A stretch of DNA of 64,000 nucleotides from Hemibagrus wyckioides (taxonomy: Eukaryota > Chordata > Actinopteri > Siluriformes > Bagridae). Under the pieces are notes generated by a model. That model worked only from the letters and a program-made list of their open reading frames with translations, had not been told where the DNA came from and did not search any database. The number at the start of each line of letters is the position of its first letter. The stretch's first letter is position 1. A program made the translations under genes and the position numbers. Positions 34,435 through 48,900 of this stretch are shown here, piece after piece. The DNA is taken from assembly GCF_019097595.1 (NCBI RefSeq), contig NC_080726.1, forward strand, positions 10,328,205-10,392,204. The letters run 5' to 3'.

Positions 34435-37400
34435 TCATATTTTTTGCTGTACAAAGCTTTCTAGCTTGACAATTATTCGAGCTGTACATTCCATTACTCT
34501 CATTGCAACTTCTGAAGTGTACCTATCGTTAGGAATCTGAGGAAAGGGTAAGAGGTCAGGATAGCGGGTTCTGAGGCTGTCAACACCATAACCTTCTAAG
34601 ATGTTGACATCCTTAGCCAGTCCATTTAGATGAGAATTATACTCTTCCACCTTCTGTGCCAGTGCTGTGGGTTTTACATCTTTGTCTGATTTTCCTCTGA
34701 CTGCATAGTCTGCAGCAATTAATGCTAGCTTGGTTGCCAGATAGCACTTGAAGCACACCCACTCATTTGCATTTTTATGAAGGTCATTTCTTGCAGCTGA
34801 AAAGTTTGCTCTTGCTTGCCTTAGCCATCGTCTTGCCTCCACAGGGTTTCCAACTGACTTAAATGATGGTGGCACAAAGAAACGACTAGAATGTGATGAT
34901 CCTGAATAACTTGCAAACTGATCTCTAAATTGGTGCCTTTCAAATTTATGGCTTGTTGCTTCTTGATTCCATGACGTGTAAAATCTTTGAAAAGAGAATT
35001 TCTCTGACTGGAAACGAGTGGAGGATGCAGAGTAAGTTCTTCTTGATGTTCTGTCTGTGGTCTGCTCTGCATGTGCTTGCTTCTCCATCCTGCTGATCTC
35101 ATTTTGTAAGTGTTTGAAGACCTCTGTAGCAACATCAAGGTTTTCTGCGTTTTTGTCTGGATGCCACTTGAGATACAGTCTTCTGATAATCTTCTTTCTT
35201 TCAGTTTCAGGAAGTTTCCAAGCCTGTTCTACAACTGAAGTAACTTCTTTCAGAATTTCAGGTAATGCATTAATCTTAATCTTTTTGGGAGACATTTTTT
35301 TTGGTGGAGGTCTGTGATTTTCTTTGCCAGGAAAAATAGGTGGTGCCATTCTGGGGCCTGTGGAGGAACTCTCTGATGGGCTTGTTGGTGCTGCTGGTGT
35401 ACCATCTCGAATGTTGGTGTTGTCATCTTGTCTGGAGAATTTGTATAGATCAAGGGAGCTTACAATTTTGTATTCACTGTATCCAATGTCAATTTGAAAG
35501 CATTTACCAAGAAAACCTGGGTTGTCATCCTCTTCTCTTTCTACTTCTTGGACAATAATGGCATATGTGTAGGTTGGCTGATAGGACCCTAAAATATCTC
35601 CTCCTTCAGAATCAACTAAGTAGCCCACATACTCTCCAGGATAGAAAACGTTCATTGGGTCCATTAGCAGTAAATGATGTATCTCTGCAGGTATTGGTGT
35701 ACCAGGAAGGGGAAGCTCAAGCTTTGAGGGCTCAGTTGAGTCATATTTTACACCAAGATTGTCCAGCTTTTCTGTTATTCTGTATATGTCATTGCAGCCA
35801 AGCATAGCGATAAGATAGGAAGTGTCAGAAATCAGATTGTCCGTAGCAGACTTGATGGTCATTGCAAGAGCAAGAAGAAAATTTATATCTTTGCTATCTG
35901 AATGCTGAATGTAGAGGTGGATAACAGATGTACCATATCGCTTCAAAAAGGCCAGAGTTTCACTTCGGCTGTGTGGAATAGGACTGCAGCCTTTAACTCG
36001 CAATGTTGTCTGTAGCTTTTCAAAACAAGATACCTTCAAGCCCTCGCAAAGTGCTTTGCAGAGCCGGATGGCTTTTTCCTCATTTACCATATACGCATTG
36101 TCATTCTCATGCTTCATTATTCTGATTAGTCCTGTGATGAACTGCTCAGAGGAAAGTAGCAGCTGAAGCCGACCCTGAAGTGAGCAAAGTGCTCCAAACT
36201 GGCACATTTTCTGAGATGATTCATCGAGTTGTTCCTCCAAGATACTACTTAAAAGTCTTGGCCTCAATTTCTGTGGAAGTAACATAATTAGCTTAGTGTG
36301 GAAAGCATGATCTTTGCCTAGGTAGCACTGGCTCATGTCAACAAGCATTTGCACGCCAACATTACCCTGTATTCTGCTCTTATAATGTGGTGCATCATCA
36401 AAGACTAAACTGTTAGACTTGGCAAGTCGACCATCATGACTTGGTAGATAAAATGTAAGATCTTTGAGATTCTCTAGATCTTTGCGAATCTGTACTGGGT
36501 CATTCTGGAGACTTTTGAAGAGTCCGGAAACTGCTCTTTTTACTGTTCTCATTTCATTTGGGTCAAGCTGCTTACCTTCTGAACTTCTGTATATGCGACA
36601 CAAAACTTCAACATATTGTTTTGTTGATACAATGTCCTCAGTGCCTAACAATTTAAACAACTGGTGAAAGGTACCAAGTTCAAGTGGAAGCTTGTACAAA
36701 TAAGGTTTGAAGTCTGATTCATTGTCCAGATTTATCACGACCTCCTCTGGTTTTAGAAGTTTCCAGCCATCTTCAACCATAACAAATGCAACCCCTCGCA
36801 ACTGATAACGGAATTCCCTTTTATCTGCATTAAGGAATTCATAGGTTCTCCTCAAGACTTTATTTCTTGTTTTGACCGTGTCATCATCCACATTTGTGAT
36901 GCTGCATATGTTTTTACAGTTGCTAATGACCTTTTCCAGCGGTGGATCTGAATTTACATTTAACATAGTCAAGACTTGTTCAAGCTGCTCTTGGCCTGAA
37001 AGGGTGGTTCCCTCTTGCTCTTTTATACTTGCTGGAGTAGCTTTTTCTGGTAGAATAGGACACGATGTCCAAAGTAATTGCATGACATCGGTTTGTTTAA
37101 ATTTTGGATTAACTTGAGACGCATTAAAACGAATTAGAGGAAGAGTGCCATTGATTTCTTGGTGTTGAGGATGCAGTCTGACAAGTTCTGTTGGTGCACG
37201 CTCTGGACATAAAAATGAGATCATTGAGAGTTCTTTGAGAAATACTCCCTCAAACAGATCTGTCCTCTCATTAAAAATGTGATTCAAGAGAACATCAACT
37301 ATGGTCTGAACCTTTTCTTTAGACCAGTTCTCTGTCTGTGCCTTGATGCTAATCTCTTTTGCAAACTGGAGAACTTGTTGTTGAGACACAATATATTTTA

Positions 37401-40400
37401 AACCTATCTTGCGCAGGAATGTAATCCATGAAGGCAGGAGTGAAGTTCCATTTTTTGGTTTCAACACTTGCTCAATTTTCTTGAAGAAATCTGTGGGGAT
37501 GAAAGATTTTGGTGGAAGCATCACTTCAAACACTTTCACAGTTTGGTCATAAAAGGCTTTGGCAGGTTTTAATCTGTTTGTTGAGTCAAAAATAAATGAG
37601 AGATTTTCCAGTTTTTCATAGAGTTGATCTTTTATGCAACATGACTCCTCCATTGTCAATAGCCCCTCCTTTAGATAAATGAGGTGTTGGATTTTGGCAT
37701 CATGTGACAACATGTCAAACTTTGGAAGAAGGTGCTTCAGGTAGACTTCCAGGTCATCAATTGGCTTGCACTCAAGAAAGGTATACAGTTCTTTCAGCTG
37801 TGGATTATCAATTAGAAAAGCTGAGGATGTAGTGTGTGCCCATTTTTCCATGTCAATTGAAGGAATGCTTTTGGTCAGAACATAACAAGCTCCAAAGTTT
37901 GCAATGCTAATATGATGTCCACTGACAGCTCTATAACACGGAAGCAGTTTCAGACTTTGCACATCATCTTGACATAAACTGGCCAAATTACAGTTAAAGT
38001 ACAACAAGAGTGCTTCACAGTCTTTGTCAGTCAAGCTCCCAGCTCGGAAAGCGGATGTCTGAATCATGTACTCAAGGGATCTTAGAATGCTTGAAGGATT
38101 GTCTATATTTGCTGTGTACTGAGCCAGTAAAGACAAGATAGGACTCTCTTTTGCACACATTTTGTTTACTGCTACTTGTAGGCATCCTGCTTTCATCAGG
38201 GTGTGGAAAACCTTTTCATTTTGTCCATTGGGGAAAATGGCAGCATACATAAGGCTGAAGGGTAACAATGCATCATGCTCTGGCACAGTTAACTTGTTGC
38301 TTGAGACCATAAACTTGATCCCTGGTAGTAAAGCCCAATCTTTAAGGATTTCCATAGCTGTCTCAAATTTTGGCTTAACCTCTGATGGGTCATCTTTGAT
38401 GCCAATATTTTCACTGATGAAATGCCACGCACTTTTCAGCCATGATTCACTTGCATAGTTTTCCCTCCACTTCACAGGAAACCTGGTCCTGTACTCTCGA
38501 GGTAGGACAGATCCCAATAAATCACCAAAACTGCTTATGTCAAAAACCTTTGCAACTCCTGCTTTAAAGAGAATGTTGGTATATCTCATGTACAGTGTTT
38601 GCATGAACAATTCTGTCCTGGAGGAAACAAGCTCATGATGGCTTGTTAGGAATTTGGGACGTTTTGAGTCAAACACTTGAAGGATGTTGTCCATTGTCAA
38701 AAGCAGTGGTAGCCCCTCTATTCTGATGTCATCCTCCTCTATGTCTTTGAAGCAATAATCCACCAGCAGCTTCAGACTGTGGAAAAGCTTATAATTAGAC
38801 TGTTGCAGTCGACAAGGGAGTTTTCCAACTTGACAAGATGTGTCTGGAGATGAAAAGGTCAACAAAAAGCATCGGACATCCTCCGGTGTCACATAGCTGA
38901 CTGGAATACCTGCATCTTCTAAGCAGAAGTAGAGGCTAGCTGTCTCATCACAACTGTGGATTAAATTGAAGCCAATATCCAGAAGCATGGCCTTTAGCCT
39001 GTAGACATTTTCTGCCACTGACTTGCGTGTGCTAATATTGTACTCTGTATTTTTCAGGTGCTGCAACTCATCTTGTAGCAAGTTGTCAAAGAATGCTCTA
39101 CCTTTAGTTGAAGTGGATGTGTTCACCCAGGAAATGTATATTGCTGAGTGCATAAGATCAGTGTTATCCAAATGTGGTGCCCTAACAACTGGCAGAAGTC
39201 TTTTCAGGTCTATATGAATACACTGATAGATTGCCTTTACCAAACAGTACCAGTCTGGTTGAATGTCCAGTCTGTTTACTGGAAAGAAAGACAAGAACTT
39301 CCGCAACATATCTTTGACTTGGTGAATTGGGATTCCTTGTAGAACTGTCACTGTGGGATCATGTCCTGGGAACAGTCGACGTTTCAGTTGAATTAGCAGC
39401 TCAACGTAAGCAGGGGCTATTAATAACATCATTAGATTACTGTTCCAGTCACTCCTTACACCAACTCCATTATCATCCCTCCACAGGTTTCTACGGGCAG
39501 AATCCAAGGCAAAATGCCCATTCACATGAAATGGCAAGCCTGTCTCAAGTGACAGAGGAAGAAAACAGAAGGCTCTATGAGCCTTTTTATAATTGTGACT
39601 AGTACATGCTGCCACCCCACCCCGAGGAAAGAGTGTTATGTCCTCATTTTTGTGGGCCGACACTACACTTTTTGAAACTTTTTCCATATCAGAAAATCCT
39701 GTTCTGTTGCATACCAGCCAGTTTGTTGAGTTCCCATCTGAGTCTTCAATAACCATTGTGTATGTTATTTGTTGCACTGGGATTTGGCTCAGCTGTTTTT
39801 TCTTTGTCACACTGTCCACCACACTGGCATGAAACTGTTTCCGTTTCAAACGATCACCATCTGTGATTTTTGCAGTGACGGAATACAGCGTTTTCAATTC
39901 TCCCGTTCGATATTCTATTTCACATATTGAAATTTTTTCCATGTGGTTCAAAAACATAAGTAGTTCTGCACCATCAGCCCGGAGTTTGTCCAGAAGATTC
40001 TGTACCATTCTGTCTGAAGCAGGTACTGAGCTAATCTCTGAAATTTTTGCCATTTCTACACTGCGGATTGGGAATCGAAACATTGTGCTGCGTTCCAGCT
40101 TGAAATGATTCCCCAAAAAAAGGTTCAGGACATCAGAAAATTGGGACCTAAAGTCAGAATCCAGATCTCTGAACATTCTTCCTGGGCTAACAGTTGTTGC
40201 TCCAGGTGCATAACGTGCATGTGGGTCAAAGATACAAAGGATGTCATTATTTGAAATGAAAGATGGACAGTCAGTGATGTGATATACTGAATTGAATCCA
40301 ATACCATACTGTCCAGTTTTGCCAGGGTTTGCCTCTTTTGTACCTCTACCAAGATTTTGTATTCCTCTGACATCATCCTCTGTGAATGGTTGATTGTTGT

Positions 40401-43400
40401 ACACACAGAGAGATGGACCTTGCATAGGCACCCATTTATCATCAAATATTCTGTCAGTTGGATGGGTCCTGGGATCGAACACAAAGTATATCTCTGTTGC
40501 TTTGGCATCATCTGCATTTTGAAGAAGCTCTTTTAGCATCTCCTTCTCTGAGGGGTATGCATTGAGGATGCTCTTGATTCGGCTGGTGAGTTTCTCCTTT
40601 TGCCCAAACTCACTTCCAAGTGTGGTGAAGCAGACATTAGAAGCATACCTTTCCAAGGCTTTGTGCCGTTTTGGAATGGCACCTAATTTTACTGCTACCT
40701 CTCTTGGGATATCTCCATGACAATACTTTACAGTTGTGTCTCTGACCTTTATCCAAGGACAGTCGTTGTAGCACAATGATCTGGAAGGTTGCAAAGTGAG
40801 ATTGCCATCTGGTAAAAGTATCTGTCCATAGTTGCTTTGGCAGAACTCTTGATTTTTGTCTCTTATTAAACTCCATATTCCCTCACTGATGATTCTACGA
40901 CATAGCTGAAAGTTATCCTCTGAGAGACATCTTCTCCCACATTCCTTCTTGATAAGTTCTAGAACAGCTGAGAAATTTTCAACAGTGAAGTTTGGAAGAA
41001 CCCCCACAGTTTCAAAAAGCTCACGGCAGCTGTTTCTATACTTGTTAGGAAGTTGGTACAGATGTGGAGCAGCATCAAAATTCAAATGAAATGCTACTTT
41101 TGATGGATTTACATATGTGTTTTCCACTAGAATAGAGCAAAATGTTTGCAGCTCCTCCATAATTTCTTCCTTAGCATCTCTGGACTGCAACATCTCTTCA
41201 TATAGATATTTGTAGCAAGCATTTGTTATGTTTTCTTGATACAGTGTGACACCATCAAATGATTTTGATAGTTCTTTGAGTTGACTGATGACTAACCCAA
41301 CAGATGGCTTTTTTATCAGTCCAAGATAGTCTTTCACTGCCAGAGACATGGGGCCACAGCCTTTAAATGATGGAGAGTTCTCATTCAGGATTGGCTTCAT
41401 CAAACATACAGTGTCCTGATGGTCTGTTGTGAAAAGTTCTGTTGCAGAAAACATTGTGGACTGGGGGAAATTATTTCCATACCAGGGGAGAGAAAAGCCA
41501 GCAGGCTTTGTCAAGAATGGAAGGAAGCTGATGGCTTGTAATTTTGCAACATATTCATTTGCCCATGGGTCTCTCATTTTAAGTTTTTCATCAATCAAAC
41601 TAAGCAGTATACTGCTCCTTTGGCATGCAGCAGTATGATCAACTTCATTAAGAGCTATAACAGATTCAGCACGTTCCGTCAGGTCTTCCCAGGAAAGATC
41701 ATCTTTGACCATGCCCAACTGTACTAACTTCACCAAACATACTGGATTCATATAGTCTTTAACAGTTCCTTCAGGGAAACGCCCATCATCACTGTTGTAC
41801 AGTTTCGCAACTCTTCCTTCTGGATGTATCAGCCGAGATGGCAGAACAAGGCTGTGTGATGGTCCTGAGCAAGGAATGCATGGGGTTTCTCTTATGATAG
41901 TTGCAAAATCCTCCAATTTTTCATTGAGAACATAATGCATCAAGGGGTCACGAAGGTCTTTGTCTATATCTTGTATATTGGGGAAAAATACATCTGTGAA
42001 GAACTGTTTCTCTGTGAGAGTGTTCTCCATCAGCTTTCCTTTACAGCCAGCATCATCAAAGCCTTCTTTGACCCAGTCTGGCAGTTCTACAGCACAGAGA
42101 TTTTGGGAGCCACACTTTTTCAGATATTTCATGAATATTTTGAAAGCAGCAGGTCCAACATCAGGTTTGCAGAGTAATGTGTCATCCAAGAACCTAACAT
42201 ACTTGATTGACACCCAGGTTTTGCCATCTGAGAAGACTTTTGCATTGTCTTGGTCTTGACCTTTGGCAATTTCTTGATATACTCCTTGGCAAATCAAGTT
42301 AAAGTCATCATGCACAACTCCAGGGTCAGGCCAAGCTGCATAGTAGTGATATTCGAGGAGCTCCCCATTTTCGGACATAGTACGCAGCATATTAAGTGCA
42401 GCCATGTATGCCTGCACGATCACATGTCTCATGAAAATGGAGTTCCATTGTCCTTTTGTGTCTGTCTTCCATATTTCCTTTCGATTTGATGTAACTGCAA
42501 AACATCCATTTATGTGTACTGGTAGTCCAGTTTTTATTCTGAGAGGTAAATAACAGAACACCTCTCCGATTGGACTTGTATTTGTCCTCAATGTCCATTT
42601 TCGATTTTCTTCTTCAGAGAGTAGAACTGCTATACCCCCACATGGCACCAGTCCTAGTCGTTTTCCACTTTCACTCAGAGAAAACTTCAGAGCTTCAGTC
42701 ACATCCATACATGAAGAGATGAGCCAGGTTGTGGTTTCAACACCCTTCTGAGGAATTTCATCAGTAAGTCTCTTGGTTTGAGAGCCTTTAGCTGCCATTT
42801 CAAAGTATGCAGATGGATCCTCTTCTGAACCTCTGAAGAGGGGCGACTGTAGATCAAGAATACGTCTGAACACATTGTGGTACTCCTCTACCACAATTCT
42901 GATGATGCAGCCAGATTTAGGGATATCAGCAGGTACTTTGTTGGTGTTTGAAACTTTTTTCATGACCTTAGCTGCAGACTTCAGAATACTAAGAGGGCCA
43001 TATGTCGCTTTGGAAGACCACACACTCTTGTTTATTGTTACTACATCCTGTGCAGCAGCAGGATTTGACTCCTCAGATTTCAAATACTTCAGGACCATTG
43101 TCCCAACATGCTGAGTGAAAAGAATCAGCCGATGCCCACAGATGCTGAACTCATCAACAAGTGAATATATGTCAGTGGTGTTGTAGTATATACTGCTAAT
43201 TTCACTTACTGCTGCTTCATGCTCTGTTCTGAATGGAAGTCTGAAGAGAGTTCCATCATACTTGTAGGGGGACTCTTGGGACAGAGGAAGCTGGCAGTTG
43301 AAGACACTAAGAAAAGGCTTGAACTGGTTAGGAAACTTCCTCAGTCTTTTCTGCTGCTTACTCCAGTTGATTTTGATGCCTGGGTTTGATTTGTCCCTGA

Positions 43401-45992
43401 TGTGTTTGCTAATGTGATTGATGTTGGGGTCAAAGATAATCATAAATTCTCTGCTCATGATAATAGGAATGTCTGTCACATGATATACAGAGTTGAACCC
43501 TAATCCAAATTTGCCTACTTTGTCTGCTTCACACCTTTTCATGGATCCACCCAGCCTCGTTATATTGAGGAAGTCTGTGTCTGAGAAAACAGCATTGTTA
43601 TATGACCACAAAGAAGGACCATGAGAGACAATCATTCCAGGGTCCAGTAGGTTCTCTCGTATATCAAGATTTTTTCTCATGTCAATCAGAAAACTGCATT
43701 CAGTAGCATTTGCATCATCTGCATTTTGCAGGAGCTCTTTAAAGATATCTGCAACAGATGGATATTCCTCTAGAATGTTTTTTATTCTTACTGTTAGGGG
43801 TTCCCTCTGGCCTGATTGTTCAAAGCCAAGGTTCTCTGGGTTTATTAGTCTTGTGCTCAAACATGGAACTCTTAACCACTCTGCAGTTTTCATGGGGATA
43901 TCGTCATGTACAAGGATAATTGGCTCTGAAGTATCATCAAGTAAGTCATTCAAATCATCGACTTTGATATCACAGTATGCACATTCATGAATTGGTTTCA
44001 TGATTAATTTGCTTGGATCTTTGTAGCAAAGAATCGGCACTGGCATGTCTACATCCACTGATATTTGATTGTTGTACAACCATCGTAAGATATTTATCAA
44101 GAGTAGGATATTATGTTTGCTTTCTTCCTTTGTCATTTCTTGTTCACTTCTGTTCTTGATTGTTTTTACCACATTAAGCACATGGTAAGGGTCAATTTCA
44201 TCAATAGAGCCACAGAATTTGAAAAGTTTGTGGAACTTTGCAATGGTTTTTGGAAGTGAGTACAAGTATGGTTGTAGATCCAAATCTTGGACAGGATTTA
44301 GGACTGTGATTCCAGGGGGGGCAAATGTTTTGCCAGTCCAAACCCAATCAAAGGACAGAGACTTCACTGCTTCTCTTGCATCCTCTAGGTGAACTTGCAT
44401 GAAACCATAAATTTCAAAAAGGATCTGCTGGAACTGATACCAGTCCTCTGTGGTAAATACTTGGGATTTGTGCCAGTCATTTACTGCTTTTAAATGTTCG
44501 AGCACTTGGTCAACTTGAGGCTCCATGGATAACTTAAAGGATTTTTTCATGCCACCAGATATTCGTTCTACCAGTGTTACAGAAGAACCAACAAGCACTG
44601 CATGAGATATATTGCACATGTCACAGAGAGGGGAAATATTACAAGAGTCACCCTTCCAGATCAAAGACTTAGGATAATTTAAAGGCCTGTCCTTGCAGAC
44701 TGGTACCCATTTCAATTTTTGGAGGGATGCCTGAATTTCTGATGACTTCACTAATTTTGTTTGTTTGTTTAGGATAGTAAGTAGTGTTTTTGCCTTCTTC
44801 AAAATAGATTCCCATTCTGGATTAGGGCTTCCCTGTAACTCTTCAATTTTCTGGGCAACATAAAGTACATCCTTTTCTGTAAGTTGCACCTCATTCTTGA
44901 GCCCTATCTGTCTTAGTGAATGAAGAACATCAGCAGATGATGTGTAGGTGTTTGGAGGAAATCTTGTTTGTTCCTCCATGTAGAACAGGTCCTGCAGTAT
45001 CTCCAGCTCAGGATCAAAAACGTCTGTTGCTGAAAGAGGTTTTCCGGTGAAGGAATACATGAACTTAAGAGAGGAAAGCCATGAGATCACTGCTTTGTTT
45101 TCATTTTTGAGAAACGATAAATGAGTTAGGGTCCAGATCATGATGCTTTCCATTTCTTCTTTGGTGTAGAAACCTTTCTCAATGTCCTGAACAATGACCT
45201 TCATCAAGTCAGTGCTTTTAACCTGTTCCATATTTAACAGTCGAATGAGACGAATCGTAGCCTCATCACTGCTGTCAACCACATTAATGGATAGTTTAAC
45301 ATCTGGAGGGTGTTTGGCAGTATGATGCAGTGCTCTAGCTCCTTTAAGGAAAGTAAAAGATGGAGTGCCTTTGTCTGAAAACTTGCCTACTTTCAAAAAG
45401 ATGGGAAGCTCTTGAATTATACGTTTCTCCTTTTCAGTGACATCGGTAAGACCAGCTAGAAAGCCTTTGAGGGCAACCTTTTGATTGACAGTGAAGGATG
45501 AGATTTGGCTAACCAGTCTCTGGGATGATGTCCTGTCCATAATTTGTAGCACAGAGCTTGGAGATAACGGATGGATGTAATTTTTCAGGAGTGGGTGTTG
45601 CAGACAAGAATCCAAGTTTTGTAAGACAACCCCTCCAACTTTATTTATGGCTTCCATGAGGTCCTCAGAAAGTGCGCTCTCTTCTTCATTCACAACAATT
45701 ATAGGAGATGGAGTCTTGAGACGCAAGAGCTCCAAGGATTCCATATTGTCATTTACTGGCACTTTTGGAATCAAAGGCATGTCTTCAAACATACTAAGGT
45801 CATCAGCAAAATTAATATACAGATGTTTCCAAACCATTTGCAGCCAAGATGCCAAGGGATGCTTCTTCTCTTTATCACCAGGGTACCACTGCACAGAAAA
45901 GTCTCTGGAAGGCCATGTTGTGGTAAGGACTTCTTTTATGAGACGTGCTGATTTTTCTGGGGTTAGAACTTGAACCTGAGTACAGGGCCTCC
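34435..45992 (-). other. sacs: Giant last coding exon of sacs (11,558 bp)
   Basis: One uninterrupted exon encodes residues 730-4581 (about 84% of the protein). The acceptor is TTTTTCTAG at 46001-45993. It starts in phase, completing a Gly codon begun in the previous exon (GRPCTQ). It holds sacsin repeats 2 and 3, each with the GFNSVYH(V/I)TD ATP-lid-like block, the WHPDKN of the J domain (near 35153-35170) and the HEPN region [19 protein letters not shown]. The stop is TGA at 34437-34435 after QQKI. Most short open frames on the plus strand here are shadows. Confidence 0.97.
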
Positions 45993-48900
45993 CTAGAAAA
46001 ATCCAAGAGACAAAAAAAATCCAAATAATTTTTATTGATGCTTACTAGTTAAAACCATTTAGAAAATGATGCTTACATTGGTCCTTATGTCCTGTGACCA
46101 GCTAATTGTGAATACAACTGCTGGTTTCAAAAAAGCATACCACTGCAATAAACACAAGGATGTTTAAAAATAATGGAAGCATCCAACAATGGTTGAGGTG
46201 ATTTGAAACCTGATTTGTTTCCGAAATGCTCAATCCATCCTGTCTGGCACCAACAATCATAATAAGGTCAACATAAGACAGTCAGATAAGGATCACATTT
46301 TTACCCCATTCTGATGCTTGATGTAAACATTAACTGAAGCTCTTGACCTGAATCTGCATGATTTTGCTGCCACACAATAAGCTGAATTGCATGAATGTGC
46401 ATCTGCATAGGTGTTCCTAATAAAGTTAACTTTTGATAAAAAATGTTAAAATAAATGTTGGATGTTGAAAAGAGGGGGGGTCATATGTATAATTATTCAA
46501 TATAGTAGTATTAGTACTGAAAAATGCTTCCTTTATTTTTTTTATTTGATACAATACACATTTCAATAAGTACACACGATAGTTTGTAATTTTTGAAAAT
46601 TACAATCACAGGTAAAGGCACAATACCAAAAAATTAAGATACTTATGTAGCTTCCATGATGAAAGCTCATGTATACAAGTACACCTACACGTACACAAGT
46701 TCCACAAGCTAGTAACATGCACCACATGCTTTAATCATACAAATATTAACACTATACTGTTTTAATTATTAGTTTTATCATTTTGGCCAGCACCTTTAAT
46801 TAATCTAAAAATTTATCACAGTAATGTAAAATATGTTAGCACAGGGAAATTAGTAAGAAAATGCCTAACATTTATTCATGGTTTTAATCAGTTAGTGCTT
46901 TGGCATTACAGTGCTGCAAAAAGGTAAGTAGACTATATTAGGTTGTGTTATTCATCACTCCAAATCTAATGACTAAAAAAAACTAAACCATTAATTAGGA
47001 GAATGGACTGTCCACCTCCACACAACATTTACTCACCTGAACAACCCCAAAGATACTGCTGAACTGAAATTCATATTCAACATCAAGATCAAAATTGAAA
47101 TATACAGTTAATCTCACAAAAGAAAAAAATGTGAATTAAAAAGTGAATTTCATTCATTTTCTGAAAGGTAAATACAAATGAATTATTTACATTTTACAAA
47201 TTAAATGCTGTATAAATACTGTGACTGCAGTATTGTGACTGCAGTTTGATCATGGTCCTGCAATGTCATTTAATGACAATGCAGTCAGAAGAGAAGAATG
47301 CTGTTCTCTGCCAACACATTATCATCTAAAGTTAAGTCAGCTGTAATTCCTGGAAAAAAATGTTGGCTGGCACCTTTTAAAAGGTTATCACGTTTCTTTC
47401 AACAAGACTTAAAATAGCTAATATGTGATTAGCAATAAAGAAGGTAACAGCATGTATTACTATATTCTGAATTGTGGAAAAAGAATAATAGTCACAAGCA
47501 GGTATTGTTGATTCAGTAAATTTCACTGACAGGCCACATACTTAGTTTTAGGTCTGGTGGTCTGTAACACGGTAATGTCAACATTGTGCATTTGCAGGTT
47601 TAACATTCACTTGGATGAAAGAGTAGACATGACACAGACAAGTATGTATGTGGGTCACTCTCTTAAGGCAGGGGTTTCTAAATTTCGGTCCTGGGCCAAA
47701 TGTGGCCTGCAGATAGAATGTATGATAGGTGACAGCCAGCATGTTGCAATTTTTCCTTTCACCTGATGGTTGCAGCAGACTGTGTTAATACACAGTGTTA
47801 ATTGTAACCTTGCATTTAGATAAAATGCAAGAACCATTTTTTCTGACTACACCTGCAAATTATTTTACAAAATGATAATTAATTATAGCCACAGACAAAA
47901 AAGCACAAAGTTAACAGTGTGTGTTGGGGGGATTTCAAAAGACCTGGAAGCAACTAAGTACAGAAATGAATTATTGAGTCTTTGACCTAAGTGAATTTGC
48001 AAGTGGATTTTATTAACAATGATCATTTAAATTATGGTCATGTTAGTTTTTCCAGTTACCTTTGCTGTCAGAAACAGAGGGGACCACATATAAAATAAAA
48101 AGTTCAGTAATTCCTACACTGTTTACTACAACTTGGACGTACTTTCAAAGTAAAGCTCATATTTTTTTAATGTCAACTTCCGGCAACTTTACATTTTTCA
48201 CTTCTACCTGGCCTTTGATTTTTTTTTAATGAGGTCTAATCTGGCTCAAAAAAGTTTGGACACCCCTGCCATAATAAAATGGTGTTTGTGATTGTGCTCA
48301 GTTATATATTTACCTCTACTTTTGGCTGCTTCTTTCAGGCTATTCATGACTCCTGGGGCAATACTTTCTAGTATGAATCTTCCTTCCAAACCTGGGTAAA
48401 GGGTCCTATTGAGGTAATTAAGAACATTGTTCAATAGAAATTGAATAAAACACATATTTTTTTCAAGTTTTACAAGTTACACATTTCCAGTTTCTCTGCT
48501 TGATATTCATGTAAAATGACACTACAAATCATTAAAAAAAACTGTTTAACAACATACCTTGGGTACTCTTCTGATGCAATATACACAGCATCTTTGTCAC
48601 TCACAGAGGAAGAAAATGCAACAAATGCATCATTTTGCAAAGGAAGCAGCTCCAGTCCAATAAGGTCACTGTAACAGGCATCACTGAGAATAAATTCAAG
48701 CAGAAGCAGTTTCTCACTTGATGACCCTTTATGCCCAGTTTTCCTTAGCATCTGCCGTACAAAAGAAGGCGTCACTCTTTTTAGGCTGTCAGGTTTGGTC
48801 AAAAATGTGGTCAGGACAGCAGAAGTATTAGCTGGCACTTGGGCCAGCATCATCCCTGAGTTCTGGAGGTATGTGATTACTGATTTTGTGCTGTCCTTTG

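Noticed and set aside
35057..45973. Many plus-strand open frames of 60-108 codons inside the sacs giant exon
   Set aside because: They lie antisense to a conserved coding exon and none shows a recognisable domain.
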